A DNA stretch of 64,000 nucleotides from Rhizoctonia solani. Its lineage: Eukaryota > Basidiomycota > Agaricomycetes > Cantharellales > Ceratobasidiaceae. This document shows, piece by piece, positions 46,029-58,934 of this stretch. The translations under genes were made by a program, and so were the position numbers. How positions within the stretch are numbered: the stretch's first letter is position 1; each line of letters starts with the position of its first letter. The DNA lies in the NCBI RefSeq assembly GCF_016906535.1, contig NC_057377.1, positions 248,001 to 312,000 on the forward strand, read 5' to 3'. The notes below the pieces were generated by a model. The model was not told the DNA's origin, searched no databases, and worked only from the letters and a program-made list of their open reading frames with translations.

Positions 46029-49000
46029 ATGCTGGATATAGTGTCAACGAATGCCCTGGTATATCCATTGATCCTATTCAAGTCTCGTACGTATGGTTTT
46101 CGGAATAACAATGTTATCATGGGGACTTTCTTATGCTCATTCTTCTGCCGATTTAGGAGTGAAGCTTTGTCCCGAAACGTTGATATTTTGGAACATAGTG
46201 CTGATTACTATTTGAGGAACCCATGCCTCGCCACTCTTCGGACAAAGTCTTCACTAAGCTTATGTTTAAAAACTTTTGAAGGTGGAGAAAGTAGTGAGCC
46301 TGGTGATCATGGATCGGTAAAATACCTGGCTTCGTGTGTGGCCGAATTGGATCGTTGCTTTCAGCTCTCTGGGGACGTTCAGGAACTCAAAAAAGCGATC
46401 GAGTACACCATTCACTCAATGAAATCTCTTTCAGAAAATGACCCTCTCCTGCCTTACTTCTTGAATAAATTAGGAGAGTACTATTGCAGTCGCTTCGATC
46501 ACTTCGGGCAGATCGAAGAAGTCAATCAAGGACTTGATTATCTATCTAAGGCGCTGGAATTGGAATCTAATCATCCTAAGGATACCTCATTCGCACTAGT
46601 CGGTCTTGGAATGACATATGCGAAAAGGTTCGAGTATTGCCGTAAACTAGAAGACATCAATAAATCGATCGAATTGCAAACCCGCGTATTCTCAAATACC
46701 TCCTATAGTCATCCGGACCTCCCTTATTGGTTGGGTGAACTCGGAAATTATTTGGCAGAGCGTTTCTTCGAATTAGGAGACCCGGAAGATATCCGCAAGG
46801 CGATCGACTATCAAAGCGAGGGGTTGAAACTCACGACCGGAGACGACACCAACGCATATCTCCTCAACAGCCTAGGGCGCTCATATATTTATCGGTTTAA
46901 CCGCACAGGCAATAATAAAGATATAAATACGGCGATTAAGCTTCTTGAAGAGTCTTTGACGAAGACATCCACTGGACATTCAGATAGGGCATCTTGGTTG
47001 AGCAACTTGGGCAGAGCATATAATAGCCGATTATCTGTATCCGATAATTTGGAAGGCATTGAAAAGTCAGTCGGTCTCAACTCAAAAGCACTAGATGTTA
47101 CACCCGCTGGGCGCTCCAATATTCCAGATTCTCTCGGGACTCTAGCGGCCTTGTACCGAAATAGGTTTAAGATCACCAACCAAACGGTAGACATTGATAA
47201 AGTTATTGAATATTGGAGTCGTGCATTGGAACTTATACCAGTAGATTTCACAGACAAACACATGTACTTGTTTTATCTCGCTGAATCTTACGACACTCGA
47301 TTTCAACATCTACACAACGCGGAGGATATCAAAAAGGCAATTCAATACCAAACTCGGGGCCTGGAACTTACTCCAGAAGGCCACTCGAACGTCCCACTGT
47401 ATCTTACCAATCTCGGAGGCATCATAAGCAGCGCTGCTGCTTATGATGCAACATGCGAGCTGGAGATTATTAAACGAGCCATTGATTATCATTCTCGAGC
47501 AATTACTTTGCTTCCCCTCAATCACATCGAAACTCCATCCGTGCTGTGTAGACTTGGAGCTATGTATCAGAAACGTTACAAGATCACCAGTGTTACAGCC
47601 GATATTGATCAAGCCATTGAGCACCTCTCTGATGCCCTGGTGTTGTGTCCAAAAGAAGGGACCAATCATCGTCGGGCTCATATACATGGCACTCTCGGAA
47701 ATGCCTATAGTCTTCGTTTTGAAGAGTTGCTTGATTTCGACGACTTGGACTCCGCAACTGAGCATATGAGCCACGGGGTTGCATTAATCCCGGCGAGTCA
47801 TGGACTGGCCGCTGAGCTCTTAAACGCCCTTGGGCAGTTGCATCTCTCTCAATTCCGCCCATACCCTCCCCGGGAACTACGCTGGCCCCATTTACACCTT
47901 GCAATAGAGTGTTTTCGAAAATCCTCTCACTGTCCTGCAGGTTCCCCAAGCGCAAGATTTGCAGCGGCCTGCAAGTGGGCACGATTGTCCGTACGTTATT
48001 CCCTCGATGACTCACTGGAGGCTTACCAGGTGGCCATGGATATTATACCACGCGTCATATGGCTGGGTGCAACAATTGAAGAAAGGCATAGTGAGATACC
48101 TAGCGTCGATGAGATAGCCCTAGAGGCAGCTGCAGAAGCAATAAGACTGAGCGAGTATGCTCGTGCCCTCGAATGGCTGGAGCAAGGGCGTTCTATAGTT
48201 TGGACCCAAAGGTCCCAGCTTCAAGCACCTATAAATACCCTAAGCTCGGCCCATCCAAAGCTTGCTGAGGAGTTAATGTCCATTTCCAAAGAGCTGGAGG
48301 TGGTAAGCTCAAGAGTTTCTCCAAATCAATCTGGCCTAGCCGTAGATACTTCACTGGAACAAACATACCAAAGACACCATTGGTTGGCAGATAGATACGA
48401 ACATATAATGGCTGAGATTCGTTCTCTACCTGGATTCGAGGATTTTCTCCGCCCCGCAAAGGCATCTCAACTCGTTCGGGCCGCGCAGGAAGGGCCTATC
48501 ATTTTAGTAAATATCTCTGTTTTTAGGTGCGACGCTCTAGCAATTATTCCAGGCAGCGATAAAATTAAACACATCCCATTACCCGAACTGGAAGATGGTG
48601 AGCTTTACCACGCTAGGACAAAGTTAGAGAGAGCGTTAGATCAACAAGATATCCGGGAGCGAGGCCTGTTTCATCTCCGACGGCCCTTCAAAGACCCCGA
48701 CGAACCTGCTATTCGCTGTGAGTTCGAGGAGATTTTGGAGCTTCTTTGGGAGCGTATAGCATACCCAGTTCTTAGCACACTTGAACTTCTGGTATGTAAA
48801 ATTACTTCAGCCTATTCTCTTGCGATAGAGAGTTCGCGAAATGGCCCAGTTCTATTCGGGTTTAATTCTCTGTTGCTCTAATTGGTTAACCTAATGAGAG
48901 TAATACATAAATAGAACCAGAAAACAATTGGGCCCATTTCGCGAACTCCTCAAAATCATGCAGGCCTTCAATCAGTTAATTTCACTTGTTTGTAGAAGTC

Positions 49001-49805
49001 TTCAGAGGGTGATCCTCCTCATCTAACCTGGTGTACTACCGGTCTGCTATCTATGCTCCCACTTCATGCATGTGGTTATTACACTCGAAAAGACAAAAAT
49101 TCACTCACCAGAATCTTCGACCATGTAGTCTCCTCGTATACACCTACCCTCGGCGCACTACTTCTGGCAAACAGGCAAGCGTCCGATTCTAGTGTTTGTC
49201 CAAGCATAGTGGCTATCGGCCAGAAGGATACTCCGGGACAGAGCTCCCTGCCTCAAACCGTAGCCGAGCTCAAATGCATACAGGCACGTGTCTCATTGCA
49301 AAAGACAGCAAAATTCATGCAGATTATCAACGAACATTCAACACGGGAGGCCGTGTTAGAGGCTATGGAAACCAACGACTGGGTCCATCTAGCCTGTCAT
49401 GCTCATCAAGATAATACCAACGCAAACGAAAGTGGCTTTTTTCTTCACGACGGCCTACTGAGCATCGGGACTATACGACAACGATCCTTCAAGGACAAAG
49501 GACTTGCGTTTCTATCAGCTTGTCAAACCGCAAAAGGAGACAAAGAAATAGCAGACGAATCCGTCCATATAGCTGCAGCTATGTTAATGGCGGGGTACCG
49601 TAGCGTTATTGCGACTATGTGGTCCATCCGGGATGGAGATGCGCCTCTAATAGCTGACAAAGTCTACGAGTATCTCTCTATAGACGGGAATATGGATCAT
49701 AGGAGATCAGCGCGGGCGCTTCATACCGCTCTGGAACACTTGAGACAGGAGGTTGGGGAGACGGCTTTTGAGTGTTGGGTCCCATTTGTTCATATTGGTG
49801 CCTAG
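46029..49805 (+). CDS. TPR-CHAT protein (caspase-like protease domain)
   Basis: CHAT domains (caspase HetF associated with TPRs) are caspase/separase-clan domains; some are proven proteases in death or defence pathways. Exon 1 (46029-48791) encodes at least ten TPR-like units of about 50 residues with the pattern LG..Y..RF...GD..DI.KAI.Y...AL.L.P.GH, for example DIRKAIDYQSEGLKLTTGDD. The CHAT region begins near GPIILVNISVFRCDALAIIP. After an intron (48792-48995) exon 2 continues KSSEGDPPHLTWCTTGLLSM, and the predicted dyad is His in WVHLACHA and Cys in LAFLSACQTA, both present. The domain ends MLMAGYRSVIATMWSIRDGD and PFVHIGA. About 1,190 residues, intact. The ATG used is the first in frame, and the true start could lie at 46119 (MGTFLCSFF). 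Two inverted repeats lie in the gene. Confidence 0.9.
47419..47449. repeat. perfect inverted repeat (14-bp arms, 3-bp loop) inside a TPR
   Basis: Arm GCATCATAAGCAGC (47419-47432) is followed by GCT and then the exact reverse complement (47436-47449). It encodes IISSAAAYDA, where neighbouring repeats have a Y..RF...GD-type sequence, so this unit breaks the TPR consensus. Confidence 0.95.
48830..48948. repeat. foldback (MITE-like) element within the CHAT intron
   Basis: Terminal arms GAGTTCGCGAAATGG-CCC (from 48830) and GGGCCCATTTCGCGAACTC (to 48948) are reverse complements apart from one extra G, and inner segments (AGTTCTATT / AATAGAACC) are partly complementary. The element fills most of the 204-bp intron. 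No convincing target duplication could be assigned. Confidence 0.6.
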
Positions 49806-50788
49806 TTTAGCTAGTGTTACCATTTGTAACTATCAAGCTGTATCAATTTGAAGTGTTTGGCTTTGCTACGAAGCCTATGAAGGTCGCAGGACTGTTCTTG
49901 GGTCATTTTTCCCGGCGCGTTTCGCTATGTAGTATGATTTCGGTATTTTAGATATCGATAGCATAATCGTCACCATTGTTTTTCCCTTCCATACTACACA
50001 ATGCGAACTCTGAGAGCTCGCACCACTAATTTTCTAGCTTCAAGTCTCCGCGGCCCTCAGTTACGCACACCACAGTGTCACTCTATCATGCTCACGGGAT
50101 CGGCATCTATCACACCAAACTAGCGCATACACACGTACGATTAGGTCTTGGTGATCGCTCGCTCGATAGCGCCTGAACTCGGGGAACCGTATCTCTTATC
50201 CGCATCTTACTATTCTTCTGGCCCAGCCTTACTAACCTCATGCGCATTCCATAGATTAGAACTACCAATTCGAACTCCCGGAAGCAGAGGTCTAGCACAT
50301 TTAGTACCGAATTCGGCCATTTGACTCCTCCGGAGTATTGCTTCTATGCGGCCATACCGGATCTTTCGTTAATAAATCCGTTTATATTAATAAGAACCAA
50401 AAGTGCCCAGCCCAAGTCGCTCCGATATTGATGGAATACTGAATACATGTTATGATCATCGTAATAATTGAATGGCCAGAATTCAGCAGTCTTTTTGATA
50501 TTCATACTGTTCAGTTCCGTTTAAGTTCCACAAGAGCCCACGTATACCTAGGTCATTGTGCTGTCGGATACATTACACCACCTCCTCGAGATTAACCATC
50601 ATGGTCTCCCTGTTGATATTGTGCCTTGACTCGCTTTCCCGATAACAGTATATGCAAAACGCGGCTATAGAAAGCCTTCATGCCATATAATACAAAACGC
50701 AATTTATAACTACAATCTCAACCAATGACAATCTATTCAGCCCAAACACGTTCGCCCTCTACCAATGACTTTTCTAGGTCCGCGGTGA
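49806..50788. other. intergenic, convergent 3' flanks
   Basis: No gene recognised; only one 62-codon minus frame (50110-50298) without similarity. Confidence 0.45.
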
Positions 50789-52647
50789 TTAAGCAAACTT
50801 GACCTTTTCACCTGGTCGTCCCTCACTAAGCAGCACGACGGCATACTTGCCCGAAATCTTCCAGCCAGGCTCCTCTTTGTCCAATTTCTCGGCCATGGCA
50901 TTCGATTCAAGACCGACCACTACGTCGGACTTGATTGTACGCAATGAGCACACACGGGGCGCGCCGGCAGCAGACGCCATTGGGCCAATCGACTCATCAA
51001 ATGGCGTGTTGGCGGGTGCGTGGCAATCATAGGTCAATTTGCGATGGTTGAGATCACCCTTGAAGATGACCAGGTCAGACTTCGAGAGATGGAGGAATAG
51101 ATCGGGTGCCTCGGAGTGGAGATCCCAGAACGTGAAGCCCTGTATAATGTTAGTGCCGAAACTAAGACGAAGAGCAAACAAACTTACAGTGCACCAGAAA
51201 GCATGCTGCTCATACACCCACTTGCCCTCCTTCTCGTACTGCTTCCACCTCTTGCCCATCTCTTTCAAACTAGCATTCTCCTCCTCGGTGGCTGTGGGGA
51301 ACAAGTTTCCGTACACACAAGAATTCAAGAGCCAGTCCCAATCCTTGCGGGTCACGTCGGAGACGAACCATGCGAAACGCTTGCCGTGGAAGCGGACTTG
51401 AGAGGCAAGACCAGATTGAATCAAGAAGTCGGCTATGGCGAGGACGGGATAAGGAGGCAAGCTTGAACGCCAGGAGTAAAAGGTACTTGCCATATACGCA
51501 ATCACAGTACAACTCGAATCCAGCATTGTCAAGCACGAAATCAATTCGGCCACCCTTGAGTTGCGTGACTGTATCGCAAAGCTTGTCCAAGTCATTGCCA
51601 AGAATGTTCTTCTCAGTCGCAGCGAGATGGTCACCACCCGTCGACTGCAGCTTCTTAATATCCTCCTCGGTCATCTATCAATTAGATCGATTTAGTGGCT
51701 GTGTTAGGATCGGCGATCACGCAGACGTACGTTGATAAGCAAAGAGAGATCGGTAGAGTTACCCCAGAGACAGACTTGAGTGAGTTCGCGGAACATGAGG
51801 CGAACGGTCTCGGCCTCTTTGCTGGCATCAGGGATGCTGAAAGGCGTAGCGAAGCGGGTAGAGAGCTCAAAGACGGCTTGGGAGGAACGCGAAAAGGTGT
51901 CGCATTTTTGACGGAAGAATACGTCACTGAGGATAGTTAGATCACGCCTATAGAATTGAAGTATTGCTCACTAGTCCTTCCAGTACTTGGAGATACTGAA
52001 GCATTCGTGTAGACGGCGGTATTTATACGCCTAAAATAGGGGTGAGCATTATATGGACCTCTACACTGAATAACATACCTCAGCAAATAGCCAGGGGGCC
52101 GTCATGAAATCCTTGCCCTGGAAGTACTTGGCGATTTCCTTGTTCCAGAGCGGAATGTCACCCTCGCCGTCGTCTACAAGTCGTAAATGCGCATTCATAT
52201 TATCATTCATTTCACATACCAATGATAAACCTCAGTTTGTTGTTCTGGCTGAGATCAGTCATCAACACGTCCATACGCTCGACACAGTCAACGAGATCGA
52301 CGATTTGATCTTCCTCGGAAGTCTCGTTGACTGTGCGCCAGACATCGTCGATAGCTTTGCCCAGGATAGTGGGCAGCCGGACTCCCATTGTGGCCTAGGA
52401 CGCGTCAGTTGAGAAATAACCAAAGGAAATGAGGAATTTCTCACATGAGCAAACGAGTATTCATGGTACCCACGGTATGCAGGCCAAGGGGGGTTATTGG
52501 GGTCGATACGTGACGGAGTACGTGGGCCCTGTTTATCATGAGCAACCTGATCGCTCAAATAAATCCGTATAATCTCACCGTCTTGATTTCGCCCTTGGGC
52601 GGCAAGTTGGTCAACTTGAGAGTACGACGAGCAGGTTTCTCAGCCAT
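50789..52647 (-). CDS. ARMT1/DUF89-family damage-control phosphatase
   Basis: DUF89 proteins are metal-dependent phosphatases that clear harmful phospho-metabolites; the ARMT1 clade (yeast YMR027W-like) is also called a protein-glutamate methyltransferase. MAEKPARRTLKLTNLPPKGE starts the first exon. Then PRTPSRIDPNNPPWPAYRGY, VDLVDCVERMDVLMTDLSQN, DIPLWNKEIAKYFQGKDFMT, and PWLFAEAYKYRRLHECF, the typical clade sequence. RIDFVLDNAGFELYCD contains the DN metal/substrate site, and VIFKGDLNHRKLTYD contains the conserved lysine and a GDLNYRKL-type motif. The C-terminus is PRVCSLRTIKSDVVVGLESN and ends EKVKFA at TAA 50789. About ten exons, about 480 residues, intact. The physiological substrate in fungi is not settled. 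Confidence 0.92.
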
Positions 52648-53882
52648 GGCAATGGTAGTTTGTGTGTCTGATTCGAGCCCAGAGCCCGCGTTTATATCTT
52701 CTTCAAGTCACGCGAATGTGACGTCATTCCGCGGTACGACTGAAATATACAAACCCTGCCGCTATCGCACCTCGAATCTGTCCAAGGGGTTTCCACTTTT
52801 GGATAGGGGGTCGATACACGCATTTCATATTTGTTGCCGATTTGTCAACCGAGGCATATGCCCTAACCCGCGCATTTACTCAGGTCTTTTGTCTCACTAC
52901 ATCCAAGTAGCGCATAAAATCGTTAAAAAAAAACTTACCCGATATTTACGTCCGATGTTCGAGACTAACGGTTGACTGAATCGAATGACCTAGCCATGAA
53001 CAATTCATCTAGATCAGTTCAGCCCATATCGGCACGCGTCATAGTTGTCGTGTTAACGCGTGGAGATCCGGGGCCACACGTTTTTTCACCCTCAAACCGC
53101 GTCACTACTTTGATTGTTTTTCATTCTGGGTGGTCGCAGTTCGCCGTGCTATAGAGATTTGAGGGTCGTGATCCACTCTGCTCCACCGTGTCGAGCTTTC
53201 AGCGCACTTGATACAAAGAGATACTCGGATTTTCTACGGTGTGTAGGTCTCTTTGGGTAATTTTCATATAATTATCTCTGGGCAGATAATCTCCGAGGCA
53301 TCCGGGGCGTCGATACATTCGCCACATTTAGTTTCCTAAATTACATTATTTCAACCGTATTTCATATGATCGTGAACGAGACGCTTATCACCAATGAAAA
53401 AACCGATCAGTGACGTCTCCCTCGGCGTGATTTCCCCGCGCTTGCAGGTGTAAGTATCACCATCCAAGAACAAGAGGATAGAAATTTGAGCATACTTTCA
53501 TAAAAGATTTGACCTTTTAAATATTTCTTTATGGTCACAGACAACATCCATTGTACGTTTTATCTCTCTGCTTCATGTGTCTATCGACTGACCACCCTTG
53601 CCGGAACGTTGAGGTACCCGGAGACCGAAATAACACGAGCTAAAGGCGCGCTAACACGTAGGTTCTATGTATATATGGGAATAACACGAACCCGAGGAAG
53701 CACATCATGGGAAAATGACATCATTCCGAGCCAAGTTTAATTTCGCCAAGACTTTAGCCTCCGGTAAGATGCACGTTTGCAGGTGAAGGAGGATAATACA
53801 CCTTTCCTCATTCCGCGCCACTTACGAACATACTATCGAATCAAAGTTCATCTATAATGAATTACTATAATCAAAAACTAGT
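52648..53882. other. intergenic
   Basis: Promoter side of the ARMT1-like gene and 3' flank of AP-3 delta. The plus frames at 52538-52975 and 53531-53740 have no similarity to anything I know and are not called. Confidence 0.45.
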
Positions 53883-56800
53883 TCAAACAACTGGTTTAGC
53901 CTTTGCCTGTTGATCGATTCTTTTAAACGCCTGTAAATAACTACTCAAGCCAAGGCAGAACATACCTTCTTCTTTTTGACCTTGGTAACTTTTATCGGCT
54001 CAGGAGCAGGTGTCGTTGCCCTAGGTTCATCTTCAACTTCATACTGAGGGAATGACGAAATAATAGGCGCGGTAGGACGGGGCGAGGGCACAGGAGACGT
54101 AGAGCCTGCAGGCCCTGAAAGAGGGGTACCGAGACCGGATCGAGGAGTTGGCATCTCGCCTGCGACATCAACAACGGCCACCTGGGAGGCAACACTTCGA
54201 GGCTTAAATCCGACAAATCTTGAACCATGCCCTCCTGGGGGCCTGGTCAGATGATGATACATATAGGCAGAGGAGAAACTTGCCCTCGGTAACTGGAGAA
54301 GGTAGACCTTCAAGCTTGACTATAGGGATATTATCCACATCATCAGTTGTAAGTTTCTTGTCCGAAATATAATAGGGATCATCTTTTTGCCTTTCCAATC
54401 GTTCAGCGCGGGCCTATAAAGATCACCATGAGCTCGGTATTCTTAAAAACTAGATTTGGCCAACCTTTTCTCTTGCGGCCTTCTCTTCAGGCGTCTCGTT
54501 GATCTCCTCGGCCTTTTTACTCTTTCTCTTCTTGGTTGGATCCCGCTCCTTCTCTTTCTCCTTTCCCTTGCCTTTCTTTTTGACCTTTTTAGGTTGTTCG
54601 TCTTCTTCTAAATATTTGACCTTTGGCGGAGGAACTATCCAAGCGTCGAGGTTTAAGCCATCAGGAATCGGTACAGCACTCTGAGCATGCGGAGCGACAT
54701 AATTGAGTTCGAAGGAAAGTCGAAGAGGCTGGAGGAGGTACATGCTCTTGGGATAATTTGGTTCGGCTATAAAAAGCCAGTTAGCTCTGCACAAAGGGAT
54801 CAACAAAATCTAACCCACTCGAGACAGCTTCAGGAAGTGTACTGCCAGGCTCAGATTGTGCCGGTTCAGACTCGGACGGTTCTTGGGGCTCGCGCGTAGC
54901 AGCTTCGCCTCGCCTCGCCTCGAACCCAGAAACATCGGCCTGAATAAATCTGAATAGTTGCAGTGCATTTGCCGCCTACAATTCGTCAATTCTTATCCTC
55001 ATCTGACTACAATCAGCTCACCCTCTCTTGGACCTCCGGGTCACCAATTGCCACAAACGCTCTCAAACTTTCCGAAGTTCGTTCTACCTCTCTCAGAACC
55101 TCAGCACTGGCCCCATCATTCCACCGCTCTGCTCGCGAGGCGGCCCAGTATCCAAACACCTTGAGCGCACTTTGAATAGAGAGAGCATTCGGAAGAGCTA
55201 ATGAAGCAGGTTGGAGGAGGTCAAGAAGGGTTGTCAGTGGCGAGTCGAGATCACTGCCACCATGACTTTCAACTGACTGAGGGAAAGAAAGTGAAATGCT
55301 AGACTTACGAGGCATACTCTCCACATATCCATACAGCAGCTCCCACGACCTCCCAAGCACCCAACGCCCAAAATTGTTCATCCGCAATACATTTGGCAGA
55401 CAATGCCGCAGCACTTGGACGAACGGCACGGACACGCACAGCTATATCTTTGAATAGAAACGATATTTCCGAGTCGATCGCGGAGGCTGATTTAGGGTTT
55501 GAGGCGTATTGAGGAGGAAACGTGGATGATCGAGAAGGAGGATCGCCGGGTGACGAAGAGCCACAGATTACGTATGTAAGGTCGATCAGAACCGAAAGCG
55601 CCCACTCAAAATCTGGAACGGCCGAATACGCATCTCGACTTATCATATGAATAATTCGACGCGCGACAACCAAGCGATAGGCTTCTGTTTGAGATCTGGA
55701 AGGTGCAGTCACGGCCGGTGTGGCCGCTGGAGTAGTTGTAGAACCAGGAGTTAATGTTGCACGGAGGGCGGAAGAGGCCGACTGGGTAGGCTGAGCCGGT
55801 GGCTTGATCAAGTGATCAAGGAGTTGCTGAACGATGGATTGAATATTATGGCGGTTTGCCTAGTGGGATTGTTAGATTGCATGTGACCGTCCAGCTATGC
55901 AACAAACCATAGCGGTGAGTAATTCGAGCGCTCTCATACGAATGCTCATATCGGAATCTTCAATGCTAGAGAAAATGACATCCTGGTGTTCGGCAACAAG
56001 ATGGGCGTGCGTAGGGGCGATTTTGGCCATCGCAAGGAGCGCAATATACTTCACTAATATCGCTGGGTTGGTTAATATTTATCAAGGGTTTGCACGAATA
56101 CCCACAGTTTTGATCTGAATCACCCAAGAATACTGCTAACTTGCCACTGCATGCCCTTGCCATGCTACCTTGCAGCATACCACCAACGATTACTGTATGC
56201 ACACATTCATAGAGGAGTGAAATTGCAGGAGTGTTTTCAATTAAATCAGAAAGTGGCCCTGAGAGCTTCTTGGCAAGCCGGGGCTCATGAGGCGCAAGGA
56301 ATCCGAACTTTCAAACAGGGTGAGATAAGTTTATAGGATGAGCACCAAAACTGACCAGCTTCACAATCTTAATCAGCATCCAATTATTTGACGCAGTAGT
56401 GAGCAAATGGAACAGCTGCGGTGCCAATATCAAGTAATCTGTGGGAGACCGCCTAGCAAGTTCGCATAAAACATTGACCGTGGCAGAAATCACACCTACG
56501 TAAGAAAAAATGTAAACTAAGTTCAAAAGTGGATCAGAGACAACCTACTAAGCCTAGCTCACCAGGATCATCATCCCCTAAACGCTCTTTAAGCCGTTCT
56601 ACGCCAATGTGAAGTGCGTCAGGGTATGTGGTTAGGAGCTTGAAGAGCGAGACAACGGCACTCTTGCGTACGCTGGGTTTCGAATGGGTGAGAAGAGCAA
56701 ATACATCGGAAGCCAGGTCTCGCGATAGGTCGGGAGTGGTGAGATGCGAGAATCCGTTCAAGACCATAGGAAGGGTAGGAGCCATTGCATTCGAGAGGTC

Positions 56801-57262
56801 CTAGAATAGAAGAATTGTGAGAAATAGGAAAGAGTGTTATACCGAGCATCATGAGGGTGTGCCTGTGACAAAATAGACTCAGAACATACTTTTTTCAGTA
56901 GGTTCGTAGTAAGCATCAATACATCCGTGTCCGCAGTAAAAGATTGGACTGCAGCGAGATATCCGACAGCCTTTAAGTGAAATTTCGGGCTCGACATAAC
57001 CTCCACGACATAGAATGAGGCCCAGCGCATCGGGTACCCAAGCATTTCCAACTTTCCATTCAATATCAGTGCCACTAAGTAAAATATCACACATTCTATG
57101 TCTCACATAAACAAGCTTTAACACCGCAGCAGCTTTAAGATCCATATCCTTGCTCTTGACTTCGGTTCGAATCTCGTCTACTGCTTTGGCAATAAATTGT
57201 GACTCATCGCCCTTGTTGGCGCGAAGGCCACGGATCAGATCTGATAGCGTGCGCTCCCACAT
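53883..57262 (-). CDS. APL5: AP-3 adaptor complex subunit delta
   Basis: Large subunit of AP-3, which carries cargo from the Golgi/endosome directly to the vacuole. MWERTLSDLIRGLRANKGDE opens the adaptin N-terminal solenoid, then FIAKAVDEIRTEVKSKDMDL, KAAAVLKLVY, MRWASFYVVEVMSSPKFHLK, KAVGYLAAVQSFTADTDVLM, DLARDLASDVF-like sequence, HSKPSVRKSAVVSLFKLLTT, RLKERLGDDDP and VISATVNVLCELARRSP follow in the adaptin pattern. After the solenoid a Ser/Thr/Pro-rich hinge (PGSTTTPAATPAVTAPSRS) leads to a very Lys-rich segment (KKVKKKGKGKEKEKERDPTK), as seen in delta adaptins. The last exon, after an intron following VTKVKKKK, reads AFKRIDQQAKAKPVV and stops at 53883. About 900 residues, more than ten exons, no break. 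APL5 is the yeast name. Confidence 0.92.
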
Positions 57263-58934
57263 AATTAAGTGCCGCCTAAAACACAAGAATAAATCCGAGC
57301 CTGTCAAATGGTGGTTGGCGTCCAAGACAAGTGATTGGCTCTCAGGGCATTGATCAATCACTTAGGTAAGCGGCACGTGCTAACATCGCTCCCTACGCGC
57401 GGCACTCAGTTCCAAACATCTTCTGCCGAACTGTTACAAAATATTACACGCGCCATTTATCCCCCGGTAGTGTCAATTGTGTCCAGAACATGCTTGTTCC
57501 ACGCCCCCTCCCATCGGACTTCTCCTGTAACGACGCCAACACAAGCCTGGGCTAGTCCTTCTCCACCCTAAAATCTCAGGACACACAAATCGTTTGCCAA
57601 GTTGAACAAAGCCAACGACAGGCAGCTGTCTTCCAAAATATTAGTCAGCAGAACTGCGAAAGGATCGAGTTGATTTGTTGCCTGAAATCGGACTAGTTAA
57701 CCAAATGTTTCCTTTGTGTTGCCCGTCGGCCCATCCACTCACGCCGAAAGTGTAGAGGGTATAAGACAGGATGCTAGGCAGACACACCCATCATTATAGT
57801 ACAGTGCTGCCTGGCGTCAGCTTCTCATCCAACACACTACTCCTCACTACTTGCCCATCCGGCCCCACGTTCTTTGGTTCATACTATCTAATTCTCCTGA
57901 AATGGATTTCGTTTTCACTCTCACTTCTCTCCTACCCTTTGCTTCCTCCAACGGGGCCGTTGAGGACCAAACCGAGAGTAGCGACACCCCCAAGGACTTT
58001 GGAAAAAGCTATAACTACTGCGTTATTGCTTAAACTATGGTCAACCAGTGTTTATCAATGTAAATATTCATATCCAATCACTCGCATAGACCCACTTACG
58101 TGCTTAACAGGGCCTCGCATGTGGCCACACTTCTTCCCGTAACATCTGTTGCGTATTTTGCCCTTCTGTTTTATTCGTATCGGAAATCTCACTTATTTCC
58201 TTGCTATTTTCTGGTTTGAGTTGCTGGGTAGCGCGTGTATATCATGTATGCATATTTTATGGACTTATGGAGATGGGATCCTGTAATAATACCGTATGAT
58301 ACTTCTTCCAACTCCCGTGTATCTCCGTTGGTGGGACATTGTAATTGGCATCGTCGTTTAAAAAGAGCTATGAGAACATCCAAGCTGATCATGACACTCC
58401 TTGGAGCGACCACTTGAGCCAGTTGGCAACTGTTTACAATGTCTAGTGGGTTCTTTGTTTTGAGCAAATACGTCATATAGGTGAATAAAATATAATTATC
58501 TTGTACTCAAGCACAGAAAACAGGGACAGCAATCTTTCATGCTCGGCCACGACAGAGGTTGGGGGGAGGGGTTAGATCCTCGTTTACGGTCCTTTGGGGC
58601 AGAGCCCTATGTTAGACCAGTACCAACACCCCCTTACTACTACCCTGACCCATTGGTGGGTTCCAACCGGACCCGGGCCTCGGCAGTACATCACCCCGCA
58701 AGGTGATGCGGAGGCCCCCCGCAAGGAGCCCCGGAGGGATCTGGGAGGTGTCGTAATCACCCCCAGGGCATATAGGGACACCGGATGCCGTGCAACTGAC
58801 CAACGTAATCGCCCGCCGCAGGCTCGGATCTAACTGACGACCTGGCCTCACAGAGTGAAGCCAAAAACCGCCTGGTACCGTTGAGCCACCCGGGCCCAGA
58901 GGTTGGGTTTACGGCCCTTGATTGTATGCACCTA
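57263..58934. other. intergenic with a SINE-like segment
   Basis: Apart from the SINE-like segment (58550-58905) I see no sure gene. An ATG at 57902 opens a 43-codon frame, MDFVFTLTSLLPFASSNGAV onward, that looks like a short secreted peptide, but there is no independent support. Confidence 0.35.
58550..58905 (-). mobile_element. candidate tRNA-derived SINE or other GC-rich repeat
   Basis: A GC-rich block in AT-rich surroundings. Read on the minus strand it begins GGGCCCGGGTGGCTCAACGG; TGGCTCAACGG fits a Pol III A box (TRGYNNARNNG) with one mismatch, and GTTAGATCC about 45 bases on is a weak B box. No poly-A tail or target duplication was found, so the class is uncertain. Confidence 0.3.
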
